Shown: piece by piece, positions 62,950-64,000 of the stretch
Layout of the letters: each line of letters starts with the position of its first letter
Position numbering within the stretch: position 1 is the stretch's first letter
Position numbers and translations under genes: made by a program
Source of the DNA: Bacteroides faecium
Lineage (GTDB): Bacteria > Bacteroidota > Bacteroidia > Bacteroidales > Bacteroidaceae
Direction of reading: 5' to 3'
Assembly: GCF_012113595.1 (NCBI RefSeq)
Contig: NZ_CP050831.1
Location: forward strand, 992,001 to 1,056,000
Length of the DNA: 64,000 nucleotides
The notes under the pieces: model-generated
What the model saw: the letters and a program-made list of their open reading frames with translations, nothing else
Told to the model about the DNA's origin: nothing
The model's database searches: none

Positions 62950-64000
62950 ATGAAAAGAAATTGGTTATCATATATGTGCATGGCAGCTCTTCTCACCGGA
63001 ACGCTGACATCGTGCAACGAATCCAGCTTTTTGAACCTGTCAGACCCGAATTATTTCACAGAAAGTAATTTCTGGAAAGATAAAGCAGATGCGGAAAGCG
63101 CTTTGGCTGCTGCCTATTCTCCCATAAAAGGGGCTATGTACGGGTACTTCGGCGCATTTGACGGCTGGTTGAATCTGAACGGCCGTGGGGATGATATCTA
63201 CACTATTAAAGGAGAAGAGGTTCCGATGTGGAATATCGCAAACTTCCTGAATTCACCGTCTACCGGCAACGACCCTTACGGAGCACTTTATTCAGGCATC
63301 CAGCGTGCCAATATCGTATTACGCTATATCGACCAGATACCGGCATCGGGCATCACTGAGGAAGACCGTTCAATGATTAAAGGCGAAGCGCTCTTTCTGC
63401 GTGGCTATCAATATTTCCTGCTGGTCAACAATTACAGGGAAGTTCCTTTGCGCCTGATACCTTCCAACGAAGATGAAACGAACAAAGGCCCTGCCAGCGA
63501 AGCTACCTTATGGGCACAGGTGGAAGACGATTTGGGCAATGCCATCAAATGTAACTTACCGGTGGAACGCACTACTGCCAAAGAGCGGGTAACGAAAGGC
63601 GCTGCTATCGCAATGTTGGGTAAAGTATATGCCACTCAGCATAAATATCCGGAAGCAAAACAGTTGTTGGGAACGTTACTGACATCTCCTTATTCTTATG
63701 AATTAATCGACGACTTCGGAAAGAACTTCACGAACGAAGAAGAATTCAACAAAGAATCCGTGTACGAAATAGCATACAGTCCCGACGGAGAATATTCCTG
63801 GAGTAATGAAAGCGGTATCTGTCTGGGTTGCTACATACCACAGTTTATCGGTCCGGTAAAATCCGGTGGATGGGCAAAACTAATGCCGAACTCTTTAATC
63901 GTAGGAGAATTTACGAAGGAAACTCGTCCGGGTGACGCGGATACCAAGTTTGACAAGCGTATGTATGCCAGTCTTTTCTTCGACGCGGCCAACTATGGCG
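62950..64000 (+). CDS. SusD-like lipoprotein (PUL 2, second copy), cut by window end
   Basis: The first 350 codons of a RagB/SusD homologue, beginning with a lipoprotein signal (lipobox TLTSC, Cys22) and continuing without a stop to the window edge. Its sequence parallels the SusD at 52406: DKADAESALAAAYSPIKG, GYFGAFDGWLNLNGRGDD, GIQRANIVLRYID and LFLRGYQYFLLVNNYREVPL. An ATG at 62938 is also in frame, but 62950 (MKRNWLSYM) gives the normal signal. The C-terminal part is outside the window, so intactness cannot be judged. Confidence 0.92.
   Translation, partial: MKRNWLSYMCMAALLTGTLTSCNESSFLNLSDPNYFTESNFWKDKADAESALAAAYSPIKGAMYGYFGAFDGWLNLNGRGDDIYTIKGEEVPMWNIANFLNSPSTGNDPYGALYSGIQRANIVLRYIDQIPASGITEEDRSMIKGEALFLRGYQYFLLVNNYREVPLRLIPSNEDETNKGPASEATLWAQVEDDLGNAIKCNLPVERTTAKERVTKGAAIAMLGKVYATQHKYPEAKQLLGTLLTSPYSYELIDDFGKNFTNEEEFNKESVYEIAYSPDGEYSWSNESGICLGCYIPQFIGPVKSGGWAKLMPNSLIVGEFTKETRPGDADTKFDKRMYASLFFDAANYG

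Overview
The window looks like a Bacteroides chromosome, most likely from the B. ovatus / B. xylanisolvens / B. thetaiotaomicron group. The evidence is three SusC genes, each followed by a SusD gene, many SPII lipoproteins, and promoters of the Bacteroides primary-sigma type (TTTG at -33, TAnnTTTG at -7; five of them have exactly 20 nt between the boxes). The species was not determined.

Layout. 1-2.8 kb is housekeeping: an FKBP-type prolyl isomerase lipoprotein, an Lrp/AsnC regulator with a small membrane protein, a CAT-anticodon tRNA with a strong terminator, and an ECF sigma factor. 3.3-19.1 kb is a polysaccharide utilization locus (PUL 1) on the minus strand. A SusR-like membrane regulator is followed by SusC, SusD, SusE-like, SusF-like and a GH13 amylase-like lipoprotein. 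GH28, a sialate O-acetylesterase-like esterase and GH92 follow in what looks like one long operon. The front half resembles the starch Sus system; the back half does not fit plain starch.

19.3-26.5 kb is a tightly coupled plus-strand operon of a SWIM zinc-finger protein and two very large paralogous helical proteins, probably DUF6493-type, of unknown function. 26.5-38.2 kb holds a VanX-like D-Ala-D-Ala dipeptidase, a THUMP-like methyltransferase, two small envelope proteins, a TonB receptor with a secreted metallophosphoesterase, an MscS channel, a CaCA antiporter and a DUF4143 ATPase. 38.4-43.9 kb holds secreted carbohydrate-related proteins (DUF4832, DUF2264, a phosphodiesterase) and a broken GH29 fucosidase.

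43.9-47.4 kb is an accessory patch: a PD-(D/E)XK transposase-like nuclease, two ATPase remnants, a Fic protein and palindromes with a TGCGGA core. It also contains a 534-bp non-coding element with equal 95-bp inverted arms around about twelve degenerate units of roughly 22 bp, the most unusual structure in the window. 47.7-64 kb is a second PUL: a large lipoprotein, SusC/SusD, GH30, an Ig-repeat surface lipoprotein and GH130, then a HicAB toxin-antitoxin pair, then a second, closely related SusC/SusD pair. The last SusD runs off the window end.

In both PULs the expected division of labour is binding by surface lipoproteins (SusE/F-like or Ig-repeat), cutting by surface and periplasmic hydrolases, import by SusC/D, and sensing by the SusR-like protein in PUL 1. 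No regulator for PUL 2 lies inside the window.
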